A program made the translations under genes and the position numbers. Shown in pieces: positions 24,101 through 35,197 of a stretch of DNA of 64,000 bases. Source of the DNA: Siphonodentalium dalli (lineage: Eukaryota > Mollusca > Scaphopoda > Gadilida > Siphonodentaliidae); the NCBI GenBank assembly GCA_032622095.1, contig CP136066.1, positions 156,265,152 to 156,329,151 of the forward strand, written 5' to 3'. Under the pieces are notes generated by a model, which saw nothing but the letters and a program-made list of their open reading frames with translations, did not search any database and was not told where the DNA came from. The first letter of the stretch is position 1. Each line of letters opens with the position of its first letter.

Positions 24101-26577
24101 TTAGCGCTATGTAATAACATTGCTTTACTGTACATATCAACCTACAGTATCTCATGTATATGTATCTCCCAAGCTAATAAATTCAGTGTTCTATTACCTC
24201 AACTAATTTGAACATATGCTGATATACTGCCGACAAAGGCAAACCCACTTTTTAAATTGGTTAGAGTTGTTGGGGGAGGATCCTCAAAATTCAATTTAAA
24301 TTTTAACAATTGCAAGTGATTGGCTATATTAAATGTGTTCTGTAATGTGTCAGTACAGAACATATGACTCAACAAATTGGTTTTCATCTTTTACTGACAG
24401 TTGTTACAATGGCAATATTATATTTTTCAGTTGTTGATTTTTTTGAGAGTTCAAAAGCAGGAGCATAGACCCCTTTTCCTAGATGCAATTAGGGTCGGAT
24501 AATGCCGGCAATACAACAACCTAGTGGACAAAGCCTGTACTAGTGTGTCACTATATATATATCAGAAGCGCAATAACACAGCTTCAGCAAAGAAAACAAA
24601 ATCATTCATACATAACAAATACTGTAAACCAAACATCAGCTATTCAGATACATGAAACTGAAGACAATGTAACCCAATCTTGGCTGTACTATGATATTTG
24701 ATACTTTTAAATACAGTCAGAATCCAACCAAGATTAAACTTAAGGTGGAGGCTAAGTGATTAAAATTAAGGTGGAGGTTAAGTGATTAAACGTTATCCAC
24801 ATATGAAGTGCTCAGTTGTCCATGAACCAAAGTAGGTACAGTACACCATCGAACATGCAGTCATAACATTCAACTGGAGGGTGCACTAGGTAAATAATAA
24901 TATTTTCCAATATATTTATTTTTGAGTATTTAATTTCTGCAATTCATTACGCTTATAATTGCGCTTAAACGCAATTGGCCTCCCATAGGATTGTGCCTCA
25001 GCAAGGACAAGATGATATAAAAATATCTAATGTATGAACTGTCTTTTTATAACCTTTACAGGTAATTAGGCCAAAAAAATAATACCTGTGTTTGGGGTAA
25101 CTTGACCTGAAAAAAATTGGGTAGGTAGGAATTATCATCTTCTTTTTTTTTATATGAAGGCTATAAAAGCGATATACTAGTAAGTTAAGTAACTTACCAG
25201 TCAAATTATACGATGTTGACTATGTCTTTCCATTGTTTGTCCATTATATTCAGTTGTCGTCAGGTGAGTATCTTTATGATGAGACTCATGTCTCTAATAT
25301 TTGGTGAAACATTTTAACGTTAATTTCAGTAAACAAAAGCCATTGAAAAGTCGGAAACACCACTTGGTTCCATTTAGATGAGTTATGGTTTATACATGTA
25401 TATCATTTTACATGTAGCTGTAAGCCTTGAACTGTGAATATTAATAATTTAAGACTGACATTTAACTGCAGATTTATTGAGAATTTCTATGGAAACAATC
25501 ACTTGTCATATATGTTCAAAGTCATTTAATTTCTATTAACCAACATCCTACACATATCAATTGGGTTAATAAACATATCCCATGCCCATGCATGGCCCAT
25601 AAGTCTAATTGACTTCGTTTTATATTCGGTTAAAGTTGCCTATTTTCGAGGCATCCCGTTTCTGGATGTCAGTTGGCCACTAACCCCAGTTAGGTGTGTT
25701 TTGTGAGTGAGATTTTGCAAGTTAATTGGACTAACGACTCACTGAATTAAAGTCAGCAACTTAAACTAATAGAAACTGGAAGAATAAAGTCAAGTTGGGA
25801 GAATGAGATTGGTAATTTTCAGACTGAAAGTTGTGAAAAATTAATTTTGCAAATGAAAAGTTTACGGCGGGCGGTCCAGCGAGCGGGTTACCTGAAACAC
25901 TTTGGTGTGGACATTTATTAACGTCCACACGGACAAGTATCATTCTGTCGTGGACGCCATGTTTATTATTTACCTGCTGGACATGCACGCGCAAAAAATA
26001 GCACGCGGGGGACACGGAAAACAGTTTTGAGTCGCACGTTTTATTTAGACTCGGTCAGGCGACCCCAAACACAGGTATTTTTTTTTTAGGCCTTATCACA
26101 ATTCTTGTGAAACATTATATGTTAATAAATAAATATATATGACAAATCTACATCAAGGGTGCAGTTGAAAATTTCCAACTCCAATGTGGACACCCCTACC
26201 CTACCCCCCCCCCCCCCCCCAAACATGTGATTATGAAGAACCTCTGGGCTATAATAGTCACGGCTGCATACTGTATGTATGCTTGTGTTCTTCCAGTTAG
26301 GTGACCATCTAACTCTTGCGTTAGAGTACTGTTTTGCACGGATATCACCATTCAAAATATGTGTAATGACGACCCCTTAAAATTGTTTAAAGCAATAAAG
26401 GCGTCCGTCTCCGACTCCGCGGACAAGCGCATGCGGGAAATTTTTCCATTGGTACTAAGCCCGATTGACGGCTCATAAATCGCGCTACGTCAATAAACAT
26501 TGGATTCTATATATATAATATATACTCCTAACTGGTACTTACTCAGAAACTTGCTTGCCACTCAATATTTGAGCCAT
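9089..26577 (-). CDS. MTHFD1: Cytosolic C1-tetrahydrofolate synthase, N-terminal five exons (partial)
   Basis: This is the trifunctional folate enzyme (NADP-dependent methylenetetrahydrofolate dehydrogenase, methenyl-THF cyclohydrolase, formyl-THF synthetase). Coding exons on the minus strand: 26577-26543, 22602-22518, 15770-15657, 10495-10359, 9189-9089 (472 nt, 157 codons plus one base). All have AG/GT borders, and the phases (2,0,0,2,1) join without a stop. The start codon gives [12 protein letters not shown], matching the short N-terminus of the cytosolic enzyme with no mitochondrial leader. Visible active-site signatures are Y50-x3-K54 (VYIGAK), VQLPLD with Q98, and KDVDG with D123, all expected in the dehydrogenase/cyclohydrolase domain. 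The fifth exon ends in IKKSG. The NADP-binding half and the whole synthetase domain (about 780 residues) are missing and should continue left of the window. Introns of 1.2-7 kb are packed with transposons. Alternatives MTHFD2 and MTHFD1L fit less well because of the N-terminus. Confidence 0.93.
9293..9493. mobile_element. Palindromic MITE, 'ctcttatatatgcgag' family
   Basis: Degenerate copy of a family whose members begin with ttaaccctt..., carry an internal near-palindrome (ctcttatatatgcaagg / catatatgagaatgc) and end with ...catgaaagagttaa. Other copies: 16063-16852, 22217-22462, 34643-34817, 41947-42307 and, as a variant, 36439-36830. Confidence 0.6.
9590..9700. repeat. Half copy of the 'gtgtctgtcatttgcag' palindromic repeat
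   Basis: Contains gtgtgtctgtc, ggggacctcatt and aggcctcatcttct, as in the complete copy at 16867-17120. One arm only. Confidence 0.4.
9833..9966. mobile_element. Small palindromic MITE
   Basis: tacatccatagtagccaaga at the left end is repeated in exact reverse complement at the right end. The inner arms (ttgtggttttaac / gttaaaaccacaa) also pair, so nearly the whole ~134 bp can fold into one hairpin. Confidence 0.65.
9996..10247. mobile_element. TTAA-flanked MITE (family also at 36184-36438)
   Basis: TTAA at both edges. The interior has cagataataagttcaa...ttgaacttattatctg and ccctccagatgaataataga. The same parts occur in opposite orientation at 36188-36434. TTAA duplications are characteristic of piggyBac-type elements. 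Confidence 0.6.
10359..10495 (-). CDS. MTHFD1: MTHFD1 exon 4
   Basis: 137 nt. Encodes [12 protein letters not shown] (conserved Gln in VQLPLD) and ends in EKDVDG, where the conserved Asp lies. Donor gtaagt; the glycine codon is split to exon 5. Confidence 0.95.
10927..11362. mobile_element. hAT MITE, 8-bp target duplication AACAAATC
   Basis: Begins TAGGGTTGCCACGA and ends TCGTGGCAAGCCTA. The flanks 10919-10926 and 11363-11370 are both AACAAATC. Rich in attagtcgattaatcg subterminal motifs. Non-coding. Confidence 0.85.
11363..12968. other. Intronic spacer without genes; one foldback
   Basis: MTHFD1 intron 3 sequence. About 12343-12470 folds back on itself (ttctattttatacg...aatttatcaac against gttgataaattccgtataaaatagaa). 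No coding signal. Confidence 0.45.
12969..15545 (+). mobile_element. Minisatellite-bearing Helentron-like (HINE/pearl-type) element, copy 1
   Basis: The left end has atgaaagtgtcaatgacac then tgtagctcaactta. The right end is ggcaatagctcaaacttac then gtaagttgagcta, which forms a terminal hairpin and is inverted to the left end. Between them are about 13 tandem units of ~160-190 bp, each with 'aaatccaagatggctgc', 'ggccatgttttttggccgaa', 'atgactcgttcccatctaca' and 'acgacctgtagcc'. An acacgcacacacggacgacgg tract precedes the hairpin. This order is that of non-autonomous Helentrons such as bivalve pearl elements. The 5' head sequence (aagacaagatgtacatgtc) recurs at ~13921, so this copy looks like a fusion of two. 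Confidence 0.8.
15657..15770 (-). CDS. MTHFD1: MTHFD1 exon 3 (Tyr/Lys active-site exon)
   Basis: 114 nt, 38 codons in phase 0. [16 protein letters not shown] carries the conserved Tyr and Lys (Y-x3-K) of the dehydrogenase/cyclohydrolase site, followed by [10 protein letters not shown]. Confidence 0.95.
16063..16852. mobile_element. Two TTAA-edged palindromic MITEs head to head, split by a LINE piece
   Basis: TTAACCCTTCC at 16063 and GGAAGGGTTAA ending at 16852. The left copy is interrupted after cacagctcccgt (16279). The right one starts at about 16590 (ttaaccatttcatgatg). Both contain the ctcttatatatgcgag near-palindrome. Confidence 0.6.
16280..16580 (-). mobile_element. 3' end of a non-LTR retrotransposon (reverse transcriptase C-terminus)
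   Basis: On the minus strand, the frame ending at TGA 16384-16382 encodes [15 protein letters not shown] followed by [10 protein letters not shown]. This is the W-N-x-L-P...SPSLxxFKxxLKTxLF tail found at the end of reverse transcriptase ORFs of CR1-like and related LINEs. The 3' untranslated part holds a tatagcgcttatcc / agcgctt motif and an (aat)n tail at 16283-16295. 5'-truncated. Confidence 0.75.
16867..17120. mobile_element. Palindromic MITE, 'agtgtgtctgtcatttgcag' termini
   Basis: Left aagccttgaaatagtgtgtc at 16867 is perfectly inverted at 17101-17120. The interior contains two copies of gaatgaggt(c/t)cccagagggtgaattt with their inverse. Partial relatives are at 9590, 30640, 31185, 31500, 44789 and 45300. 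Confidence 0.7.
17348..19722 (+). mobile_element. Minisatellite-bearing Helentron-like element, copy 2
   Basis: Same head, same terminal hairpin (caaacttacaaaagtaagtt) and same tandem units as the copy at 12969. The first ~950 bp (17348-18300) are nearly identical to 12969-13917, after which unit order differs. ACACGCACGACGG tract at about 19640-19675. Confidence 0.8.
20040..21951. mobile_element. hAT element, 8-bp target duplication ATTTATTT
   Basis: Starts TAGAGGTGCCACGATTA and ends TAATCGTGGCACCCCTA. The flanks 20032-20039 and 21952-21959 are both ATTTATTT. An unrelated hairpin-ended element (20397-21184) sits inside. Open frames to the right (21504-21875) show no transposase motif I recognise. 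Confidence 0.85.
20397..21184 (+). mobile_element. Nested hairpin-ended element, 'aactcgacta' family
   Basis: Three diverged ~180-bp tandem units with 'gccataactctatcaaatt', 'ttttcgaactcg' and 'gttatcgcgctaacgag', then a cgcccgcccaccgtccctc tract and the terminal hairpin gtcgagtttt / aaaactcgacta. Related copies are at 23152-23813 and ~48243-48598. Confidence 0.65.
22217..22462. mobile_element. TTAA-edged palindromic MITE
   Basis: TTAA at 22217 and 22459-22462. Two ctcttatatatgcgag near-palindromes. Ends cacagctcccgtcatgaaagag. Lies 56 bp from MTHFD1 exon 2. Confidence 0.65.
22518..22602 (-). CDS. MTHFD1: MTHFD1 exon 2
   Basis: 85 nt, acceptor ttctcag, donor gtaggt. Encodes [15 protein letters not shown] then the FVPGLSIVQ strand that precedes the VGNRDDSN motif. 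Phase 2 in, phase 0 out. Confidence 0.92.
22655..23813 (+). mobile_element. Two adjoining hairpin-type elements
   Basis: 22655-23150 has the caatgacactgtagctcaactt head and 'tcccat..agaggtc' body of the family at 1520 and 47820. 23152-23813 is an 'actcgacta' element with units containing gacccataactc and ttttcgaactcgtccgaga, a gcccgaccgccaaccgtccc tract and the terminal hairpin gagtttttgaaaaaactcgac. Confidence 0.6.
24948..24992. repeat. Solo end of the TTGCGCTTAA palindrome element
   Basis: attgcgcttaaacgcaat followed by tggcctcccata is the same junction (palindrome next to ggcctccc/gggaggcc) as at 55655 and, with variation, 51387. Confidence 0.5.
25067..26094. mobile_element. ~1 kb non-autonomous element with 30-bp terminal inverted repeats
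   Basis: Left ttaggccaaaaaaataatac then ctgtgtttggggt; right accccaaacacaggtatt, a T tract, then aggcctta. The interior is non-coding. Superfamily not determined. Confidence 0.65.
26543..26577 (-). CDS. MTHFD1: MTHFD1 exon 1 (start codon)
   Basis: ATG at 26577-26575 encodes [11 protein letters not shown] plus two bases of the next codon, then donor gtaagt. It sits in a longer open frame in another phase (to 26785), which is 5' leader. Exon 2 completes the Asp codon. Confidence 0.9.
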
Positions 26578-27690
26578 TTTCCACAGTTTTTAACACCTTG
26601 AAATTGCACGTATACCGCTCAAAATGACCGACCTGGTAACCTTCTTCTGAGAATTCCGAAGTTGAATCGCCAAGGTTCGGTAATTTCCGGGAGATGATGT
26701 GCGAGTAGCGGCGAATTGCAAGTAGCACAATGTCATCCATCAGAGTGGTATCAGAATAGACGAACACTTTTTCCGTTGCTATCATGTCAATATTTTAGAT
26801 TTAAATAAAATTCAGAACCTACGAATTCCAGTTAGTAAAATAACTAAACTTGTCCTCATGTAATTAAGACTTTTAAACCTAGATCATAGAAAATAACGTT
26901 CATCAGTGCATCAAGATAATCTATGAAATATTTGCATGGCTATCAACTCAAATAATCTGTTGATCTCACAACACCTAAATTCTGGCATAGTGACATAGTC
27001 ATATCAGTAGGGGTTTTTTTGTGGTTTAGACCAAAATTAGTTAAATTGGGGGGGTGGGTGTAAAACAAATTGGGAGTAAAAAAAATGTTTTTGCAGGTTT
27101 GGGGTGTGGTGGGTACCCGAAAATGCCAGATGCAAAAAAAAACGGCATACCTTCCTGCAAATTTTTTACTAACCCCCCCCCCAATGTTGAGCTGTGTATA
27201 GTTTCAATTGTTTTAATACGGTAGATCATGGTCCGGAGTGAGTATACGGCACCTAAACAGCTCTTGGGCCTATATTCAAGTAAGTTGTCCTCGGTTTAGT
27301 CGGGGGCACTTAGATGAGTTGAGATGTTAATTAACTCTGCCGGCCACTTTAAAACCATAATGGAACTGAACAAGACAGTCAATGACTGTGGAGATGCTCA
27401 CCAGACTGTAAAGACTAGGGATACTGGGACTTGGAAGACCATAAGAGTTAGTACTTGTCAAATTCACTTAAAAACAAGTAGTCCTAAAGAGTGACATAGC
27501 CTAGAGGGTCTCCGTTGAGCAGTGGGGTGTCCACCTTGAAATATGGTCCAGATCCCCCCACCGCACATAGTCCATAGTCTGCTCCCTCTCAACTGAAGCA
27601 AACACACTCCCAAGTTCGTAAAATTCCTTTGCACATGTTGGAATTTTACAACTGATACCTCAAGCTTTCGTAACTGTGGCAAAGTTACAA
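26578..27690. other. MTHFD1 5' leader and upstream spacer
   Basis: Immediately upstream (on the minus strand) of the MTHFD1 start is an open 69-codon stretch to 26785 in another phase, taken as leader sequence. The remainder is AT-rich with runs of G and C (27170-27185). No clear promoter motif. Confidence 0.35.
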
Positions 27691-29035
27691 TCTGACATGC
27701 TCCCCTTTTTTAATGGTGGACCCCATTCAAACAAATTTTGATCCCAACTCTCCATAGGCCATATACACCAAATGCCATTTCTTTGATTGGTCGAACCCAT
27801 TTTAACAAATCTGTAACCCAGTCTCAAGTAACACAAGGACCCTCCATACTGGTTACTACATATAGGCTAAATAGGACTGATGGCTCTTGAGGAGCGCCAT
27901 TTTAAGAATTACTTTGGGGGAAGAGTTATGTCCCTGGTCGCACCCCTATTTGACCTGGTGAACCCATTTCAACAAATCTGAACCCAGTCACAGACTCACC
28001 CAAGGACTCTCTATACCAAAATGTATACCAATTATGCCAAATGGTTCTTGAGAAGATGTTTTAAAAATAACTGATGAGGGAAAGAATTATGTCCGTGGCT
28101 CTGACCAATTCTGAATCAAATCTGAATCCTAGTCACCCATACCAAATATAAGCTGAATAGGCCTGATGATTCTTGATAGGAATACATTTTAAGAATTACA
28201 ATGGATGGACACGTTACGTCCCCGGCTCCCTTATTTGACCAGGTGACCTCATTTTAACATATCTGTATCCCTGTCACCCAAGAACCTTCCATACCAATTA
28301 TAAGCTAAGTAGCCCCGATGATTCTTGAGAGGATGTTTTAAGAATTACTATGGATGGAAAGAGTTAGATCCCTAGATTCTTGAGATGTTTTAAGAATTAC
28401 TATGGATGGAAAGAGTTAGGTCCCTAGCTGTACCACTTTTTTGACCATGTGACCCCCATTTGAACAGAACTGAATCCCAGCCACCTAGGGACCATCCACA
28501 CAAAATATGTCTCAATTCTTCATCTCAGGTAAGCTAAGAAAAATGCCTCCTTCTTTCTCATCTTCTCATCCAGTTTCCCATATGTAATCGCCTGAGAAAA
28601 CAGGTATTTAGTTTTACTGGCCTAACTGTCAGATTCATCATTCACACTTGGCCTTGGGAGTGCAGTTTGTTATCATAAGCCATCGGTCATTTATATACAA
28701 ACTCTCTAACAGGCAGAGAAATTTAGGCTATTAATCAAAGCTGTCATTCCAAACAGATTTTTTTAACACTGCCATTTCATTTATTACTTTATAATCAATG
28801 TGACTTCTATATGGTGTTAAGTAAACATTCTGTGATTGCAGGCACCTTCCTCATCTCATAGAGCTCTGAGTTTCTGCTGTTTGTATGTTCTTGATTTTAG
28901 ACTGATTTAAACCAAATTTGGTTGAGTCATCCTGGTGGATGTTATAATGGTGTTGTTTTTTTTTTAAATTGAGCAAGAAATTAATCTCAATTAAAATAAA
29001 AAAAAATATTTGAACAAAATCCATTTTTTGGGTTT

Positions 29036-29066
<31 letters not shown>

Positions 29067-32000
29067 AAATTGAACAAGGAGTTCAATCTAAATTTTTTTT
29101 TAGTTCAATCCTTTTTTTTTAAGAGTTGAGTCCCACGCCCACCCACATATGATCCAGTGACCTCATTTGAACAAATCTGAACCCCAGTCACCCAAGGATC
29201 CTTCATACCAAATATGAACCCATTTGGCCTGATGGTATTTGAGAAGATGTTTAAAAGAATTACTATGGAGGGAGAGTTATGGCCCTGGCTTCGCAACTAT
29301 TTGACCCAGTGACCTCATTTGAACAAATCTGAATGTGAGTCATCTAGGGAACATCCACACCAAATATGAACTCATTCGGTCTTATGGTTCCAGAGGAGAA
29401 GATGTTTAAAGAATTGTTGACGGACGGATGGACGGACGGATGGATGGATGGACGGACGACAGACGAGAAGTGATGACTATAGCTCTACCAGAGACTTCGT
29501 CTCAGGTGAGCTAAAATCCATTTAAATGTTTTTAATTAGGGAAATTGCTTTAATTAATAATGCAAAGCTCATGTAAATTTGTCACATAAGAGCACAATAT
29601 CAGTGTGAACCACTTATACCAATTAGACCTATAGTGTTGAACTGTGTTGTCTACACAGATTTGAAGCCTCTCTGTTCGACAATATCGCATATCTGGATAA
29701 AACCTTTTTTTTAGAGTGCATGTCCTATATGTGTGTGCAGGATACAACGAGAATAAACAAGGATGCATGACAAATAAGGCATCAATCATGTACTGTGGTC
29801 TGACCGCACATATATGGCACCGACAGCAGAAATACCATTTAAAACTGAATAATAAGCACTACAAAGCAAACCTTGCTGTGAGTTTTTCACGTTCACTGCA
29901 AGCCCCAATTTATCTTATGCCACTGACATATGTATATGTCATTTCCCTGACATAATCATGGGAGATGGGTGCCTCAAAAAAACAATGTCACTTGCGAACA
30001 TGACCCATGCTGTTATATAACAATAATTGTATGTAGGGGGTCTAGAAATAATTTGTAGACACGAGGGCCCGAAAAATAAATTCTAACATCAACGTACACA
30101 ACACCCCCTACATGCTTGCCAAAAAAAAGTAACCCACCCCCACTTATCCCATACTTTTAAATTTTGTTTTTAGTTTTTTAACTAACTTTTTTATTAGGAA
30201 TACCATCACAAACATATTCCTTGTTCACTCCAATCATGTTCCACTATATCTATTTTACAAGTCACTAAATATGTGTGCCATCCTACCATACCATTTAGTC
30301 TTCACTATTATTATCGACTATTGATAGAAACAAGACAGTCAAAGACTGGGACTCTGAAGACTCTGGGGGTCAAAACTCCACCCCTCTACACTCCCTCCCC
30401 ATTGCCTCAAACATTGCCCCCACCCAGGCTGCCTAGAAATCAATATTATTATACCAGTACCAAACAGTACCCTATTAGAACAAATGTGAATCCCCATCTA
30501 TGAGATTCATTCATCTAGTAATATCGATATACCCCCCAATATCTAACATATCCCCCAATTTTTCTTTGAAATATCAGGGTATGATTTCACCTGGATAAGT
30601 GGTGGTTAAGAAAATAATATTGGAACAGCCAAGTCTGTAATTAGTGTGTCTGTCCTTTGCAGAATGAGGTCCCCAAAAAGGTGAATTTAATGACATTATT
30701 CCGCAAGGTGGACTAGCATCACCAAATTCACCCTCTGGGGACCTCATTTCCTAAAAATGACCCCATTTGAACAAATCTGAACCCTGGTCACCAAGGCCCC
30801 TCCATACCAAATATAAGCTATATAGGCCCAATGGTTCTTGAGAAGAAATTGTTTTAAGAATTACTATGGAGGGAAAGAGTTATGGCCCTGGCTTCGCGCT
30901 AATTTGATCTGATGAACCTATTTGAACAAATCTGATTGTGAGTCACCTAGGAACATGCACACTGAAATATATAAACACATTCGGTCTTTAATATGGAGAA
31001 GAAAACAATTGTTGATAAGACAGATGGATAGACATTCCAACAGACAGACGGATCGAAGGACCGCTTGACAGAGAGAAGACAAATTCAATCCAATATACCC
31101 CAAAATTTTCTTCCAAAAATCAGGGTATGATTTCACCTGGATAAGTGGTGGTTAAGAAAATAATATGAAACAGCCAAGTCTGAATTTAGTGTGTCTGACA
31201 TTTGCACAATGAGGTCCCCAAAAGGTGAATTTAATGACACTATTCGGCAAGGCGGGCTAGAATCACCGAATTCACCCTCAGTCTGATTAGGCCTCAACAT
31301 CCATGGGAAACCTAGGAACAGATTGAAGTTCTACAGTTGAAGTTGGTGATGCACATCCATTGAGCACCTCAATTATACAATTTACCTTCTGCAAATTAGG
31401 GGGGCATAAAAACTGAACAGAAAGGAATAAGTCAAAAGTAACCAAAACAAAATTTCAATTTGATCTACAGTATACCCCATACCCTCAATGAACTGAGGAT
31501 TATTAGGGGGCTTAAGATACTTCCCAGAAGATGAGACCTAAGCAGAATGAGGTCCATGTATGGTGTATTTGGTGATGCTAGCCTGCTGTACAGTGTAGCA
31601 ACACTAAATTCACCCTCTGGGGACCTCATTCTGCAAATGACAGATGCACTAAATTCAGACTTGGGAACATCAGTTTGTTAATGAAAACAAACACCAGTGC
31701 TAGTAGTGTTGTTTACACAAGACTGCCAGATGACACCTATTATTCTAATTTAAATTAATGACCTGTGTCTCTCTGCAGATCTGCTTCTGGTGAGAAGAGG
31801 TATTAAAGTTGGAAGTTGGGAGATGATATGGGTTGGAAGGGATGTTGGTTGAGAGCAGGGTGGGTGGTTCTGGGCCATGTGGGAGGGGGTTGGGTAATGG
31901 AATGTTTCCGTAATTTCATTAAAGATTAATGTTTCATAACTCTGCAGATGTTATAATGGTGTGATTTTTTTCAAATTTCATAACATGTTTTTAAATTGAG

Positions 32001-32392
32001 CAAGGTCGCCCTGAAAATTCAAAAAAACATAATTTTAGTTATGGCACTGACTCCGTCCACATTCGACCCAGTGACCTCATTTGAACAAATCTGAACTGCA
32101 GTCCCCCCCCCCCAAGGACCCTTTGTACCAAATATGAAACCATTCGGCCCAATGAAATTTGATAAGTAGTTGTTTTAAGAATGAAAGAGTTAATGTCCTA
32201 GCTTCGCAACTATTTGACCGGGTGACCTTATTTGAATAAATCTGAATGTGAATCACCTAGGGAACATCCACACCGAATAAGAACCCATTCGGTCTTACGG
32301 TTCTGGAGGAGAAGATGATTCTTGATGGATGGACGGATGGACGAGGAGTGATGACTATAGCTCCACCGGAGACTTTGTCTCAGGTGAGCTAA
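27690..32392 (+). repeat. Cluster of 'ctcatttgaacaaatctga' hairpin-ended repeats
   Basis: Copies at about 27690-28533, 29110-29513, 30755-31090 and 32030-32391 share gacc(t/c)catttgaacaaatctg, taccaaatat, gagaagatgttt and taagaattactatgga. Intact ones end in a gacgga/tggatgga microsatellite and a hairpin (gagacttcgtctcaggtgagcta). Palindromic 'gaggtccccaaaaggtgaatt' fragments lie between them at 30640, 31185 and 31500-31670. No gene. Confidence 0.65.
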
Positions 32393-33013
32393 TAAAAGGC
32401 GTGAAACAATTCCAGTGTTAAAATCAGGTGATTTCAGGTTAATTTATTTTGTAGCAATGTGTCACTACACATGGGCTATGAAAATTATCGAATACATCTC
32501 TAGGGGCTGAGGACATTCTTTTTATGTATTTCTAAATACTGTATTAAAGTCCTTTTTTTTACATTTTTATTGTTATAAAATATGATTGATGTGATCTTCA
32601 TACACCATAGATTCCTTCATGTGGTGTACTATAGCGTAACAATTAAGTAGTTTTCTGTGTAGGTCCATCTAAACATTCAACCTCTTGACTTAGCTCAGGC
32701 TTTGAAACCCCTTAATGGCAATTGTAAGCATTATTTTTGCAAAGTAATGGACCCATCCCGACTGCTGATAGGCGACATTTGATGTTCCATGACCTAAATG
32801 TTGCAAATGGCTTGTGCACTGCCACTTTAATTACGATATCAATAACATTTTGGTTGTCAGTATTCAAAATTTTGAATGGTAATTCATTGTACAGTTTTTT
32901 AATAAAGTCATCAATGTTTGTTTCATATTCTGATCATTTCCAGGTTGCATCTTTGACCAAATATCTGGAAGGTAGTAACAAGACTTGACCAAAGAGATGC
33001 AAATATAATAAAA
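32393..33013. other. Intergenic, no gene seen
   Basis: AT-rich spacer between MTHFD1 and PRDX5. An 83-codon open frame from 32737 has no recognisable motif and no splice or promoter context. Confidence 0.3.
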
Positions 33014-33836
33014 GGTCAGCCGACCACAGTGTCCCCCGAAAACATGGCAAGTCGACGCCGCTTTGTTAAAGAAATTAAAAAGAATGTTGAAATGTTCTAA
33101 GTCGAATGGGTTAATAATTCCGTAAAGAAATAATTTTTCCGTTATCTATATACATGTTGCACATCTCCAATATGTGGGTAACAATACTCTGAAGTTTCAA
33201 ATATCTACGATCAAAACTGTAGGAGGAGTTGATAACACCATGAAGGTACCCTCATACAGAAAATTATAAAAAATGTTTTTCAAAGTCGAAAGGCCCATAA
33301 CTCTGGGAAAAATTATTGGATCAAAGTCGAAAAGCCCATGCTGAGAAAAATCATAGGATCGAACTCAAGTTCGATCTTGACCTGTATTTTGATATCAATG
33401 ACTCACAAAAAAACGGAATTTTCAATTGAACAGTCCAAACTTGAGTTATCATCCGGAAACCAAAGAAAAAAGAAGTAAAATGAATTTTCTAAGTCGAAAA
33501 AAGTCCATAACTCAAGGAAAAATAATCGGATCAAACTCAAATTCGAACTCAACTGTATCTTGATATGACTGATCCACATAAAAACGGTATTTGCAATAAA
33601 GGATCCAAACTTGAGATATCATCCGGAAACCGAAAAAGTGAGAAATTTTCGAAGTAAAATAAAAGTTTAAAAAAGGGAATAACTCCATAAAAGAACATCA
33701 GATCAAACCCAGAATTGCAGAGCACCTGTGTTCGGATGATCATCACTGGAGTTATAACTCAGGACGGATGCACGGACGGGACGCACAGACACGGCTGATT
33801 ACAATAGTCCCCCAAAAATAAATTTTTCGGGGGACA
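33014..33836 (+). mobile_element. Hairpin-ended element, 'accacagtgtccccc' family, copy 1
   Basis: The head ggtcagccgaccacagtgtc and tail ggctgattacaatagtcccc with hairpin gtcccccaaaaa / tttttcgggggac match the copy at 40663-41389 almost throughout. The interior has diverged units with ccataactc and gatcaaactcaaattcgaa, and an acggacgggacgc tract. Confidence 0.7.
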
Positions 33837-34642
33837 ATGAGGTTTGACCTGGTTTGACAGGAATAAATTATTCAACTATGGAATTATGAAAGTTATTCAT
33901 TATCTTTAATAACTCATAATACAAATATGAATAGCAATTAAAGCCTGACAAATCTATTTCAGTAAGACAGCGACACCCAAACCTGTAATACCACAACATT
34001 AAATTATCTTCTTTTAAGAAAATCAAGATAATAAATCATAAAAATCTTCAATTAACTTTGAATCAATTGTCAAGCAAAAAGTTTAAATCAATTTATTAAA
34101 ATTGATAAAAATAGTTTGAATTTTCCACAATAAATTGTCATCTGTAGACATCTGATTAAATAATTTAGTGGCCGGGAGACAAGATAGGCCCTAAAATAGA
34201 GCAGTTATAGGAATCCAGGGATGAGTATTTCTGGTTATTAATTTTCCAATTAATTATTGGCAGATGTTAAATACACAGTTGTCAAAGAGACTGATTAGTC
34301 CACCCAGGCAGTATGTGTTGTCTTCATAGGCTTTGCAGAGTTATTTGAAAAGTGATAAACCTATGAGATAACCATCTGCCCCTTTCTACCTGCATTTTAT
34401 TTAATAGTTCCTATTAATAGGTTCAATGATACAGTTATAGAAGATTTGTATATTCCTCTCTTTTTGTCATACTTAAACAGAACATATAGTAACTATGGCG
34501 AATACGGTTATCTTATGCATATACAGTTATCTCATGGGTTAGCACATTATCCAGGGTAGATAACTCAGCAAAACCTACAAAGAAAACGCTTTCTGCTCCA
34601 CTGAGAGAAGAAATAAATTAACTCAAGCATATAATATGATAA

Positions 34643-34817
34643 TTAACTCTTCCATGACTGGAGCTTCCTGATTATTTTTGGAAAACCCTGTGCCAATGCA
34701 TTCTCTTATATATGCATATATGCGAGGCTCTCTATGGAGACTTGCATATATAAGAGAATGTACTGGCACAATATCTTGAATGCCGCATCAGTGCAGCTCC
34801 TGTCATGAAAGGGTTAA
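34643..34817. mobile_element. TTAA-edged palindromic MITE
   Basis: TTAACTCTTCCATGACTGGA...TCATGAAAGGGTTAA with the ctcttatatatgcatat palindrome in between. Confidence 0.7.
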
Positions 34818-34889
34818 CAATGTATAGTTGTTGTATATAGCACTTAATCTAATGTGTCCCTATGTTCTTTTTGAACATTTACGTCATAA

Positions 34890-35096
34890 CAGTAATGCCC
34901 TAAATAATTGACCTTAATCACAGCAGATTATGGGTAATTTTTCAGGGTTTAGTCTGAAAGATGGCTTGTTGCCATTCATCGGAAAGCTCTCACTGACAGC
35001 TTTCCGATGAATGGCAACAAGCCATTCTGACTATATCCTGAAAAATTACCCATAATTCTGCTGTAGTTAAGGAGTCAATTATTTTGGACATTACTG
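34890..35096. mobile_element. Tc1/mariner-like palindromic MITE
   Basis: Ends CAGTAATGCCCTAAATAATT / ATTATTTTGGACATTACTG. The element is almost wholly self-complementary (ggcttgttgccattcatcgg inverted after tctcactgacag). TA and CAGT termini are typical of Tc1/mariner. Siblings at 41693 and 43752. Confidence 0.75.
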
Positions 35097-35197
35097 TACC
35101 TCAGTTGTTGAGCAATGCAGAATCTAATGCATGCTGTAGTTTTACAGGTGCAAGATTCATAAGAGCAGAGAAACATTAACACACATATCCACCATCC

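Noticed and set aside
26543-26785. 80-codon minus-strand open frame as a gene
   Set aside because: It overlaps MTHFD1 exon 1 in another phase and ends at a TGA lying exactly on the splice donor; the [11 protein letters not shown] frame explains the site better.
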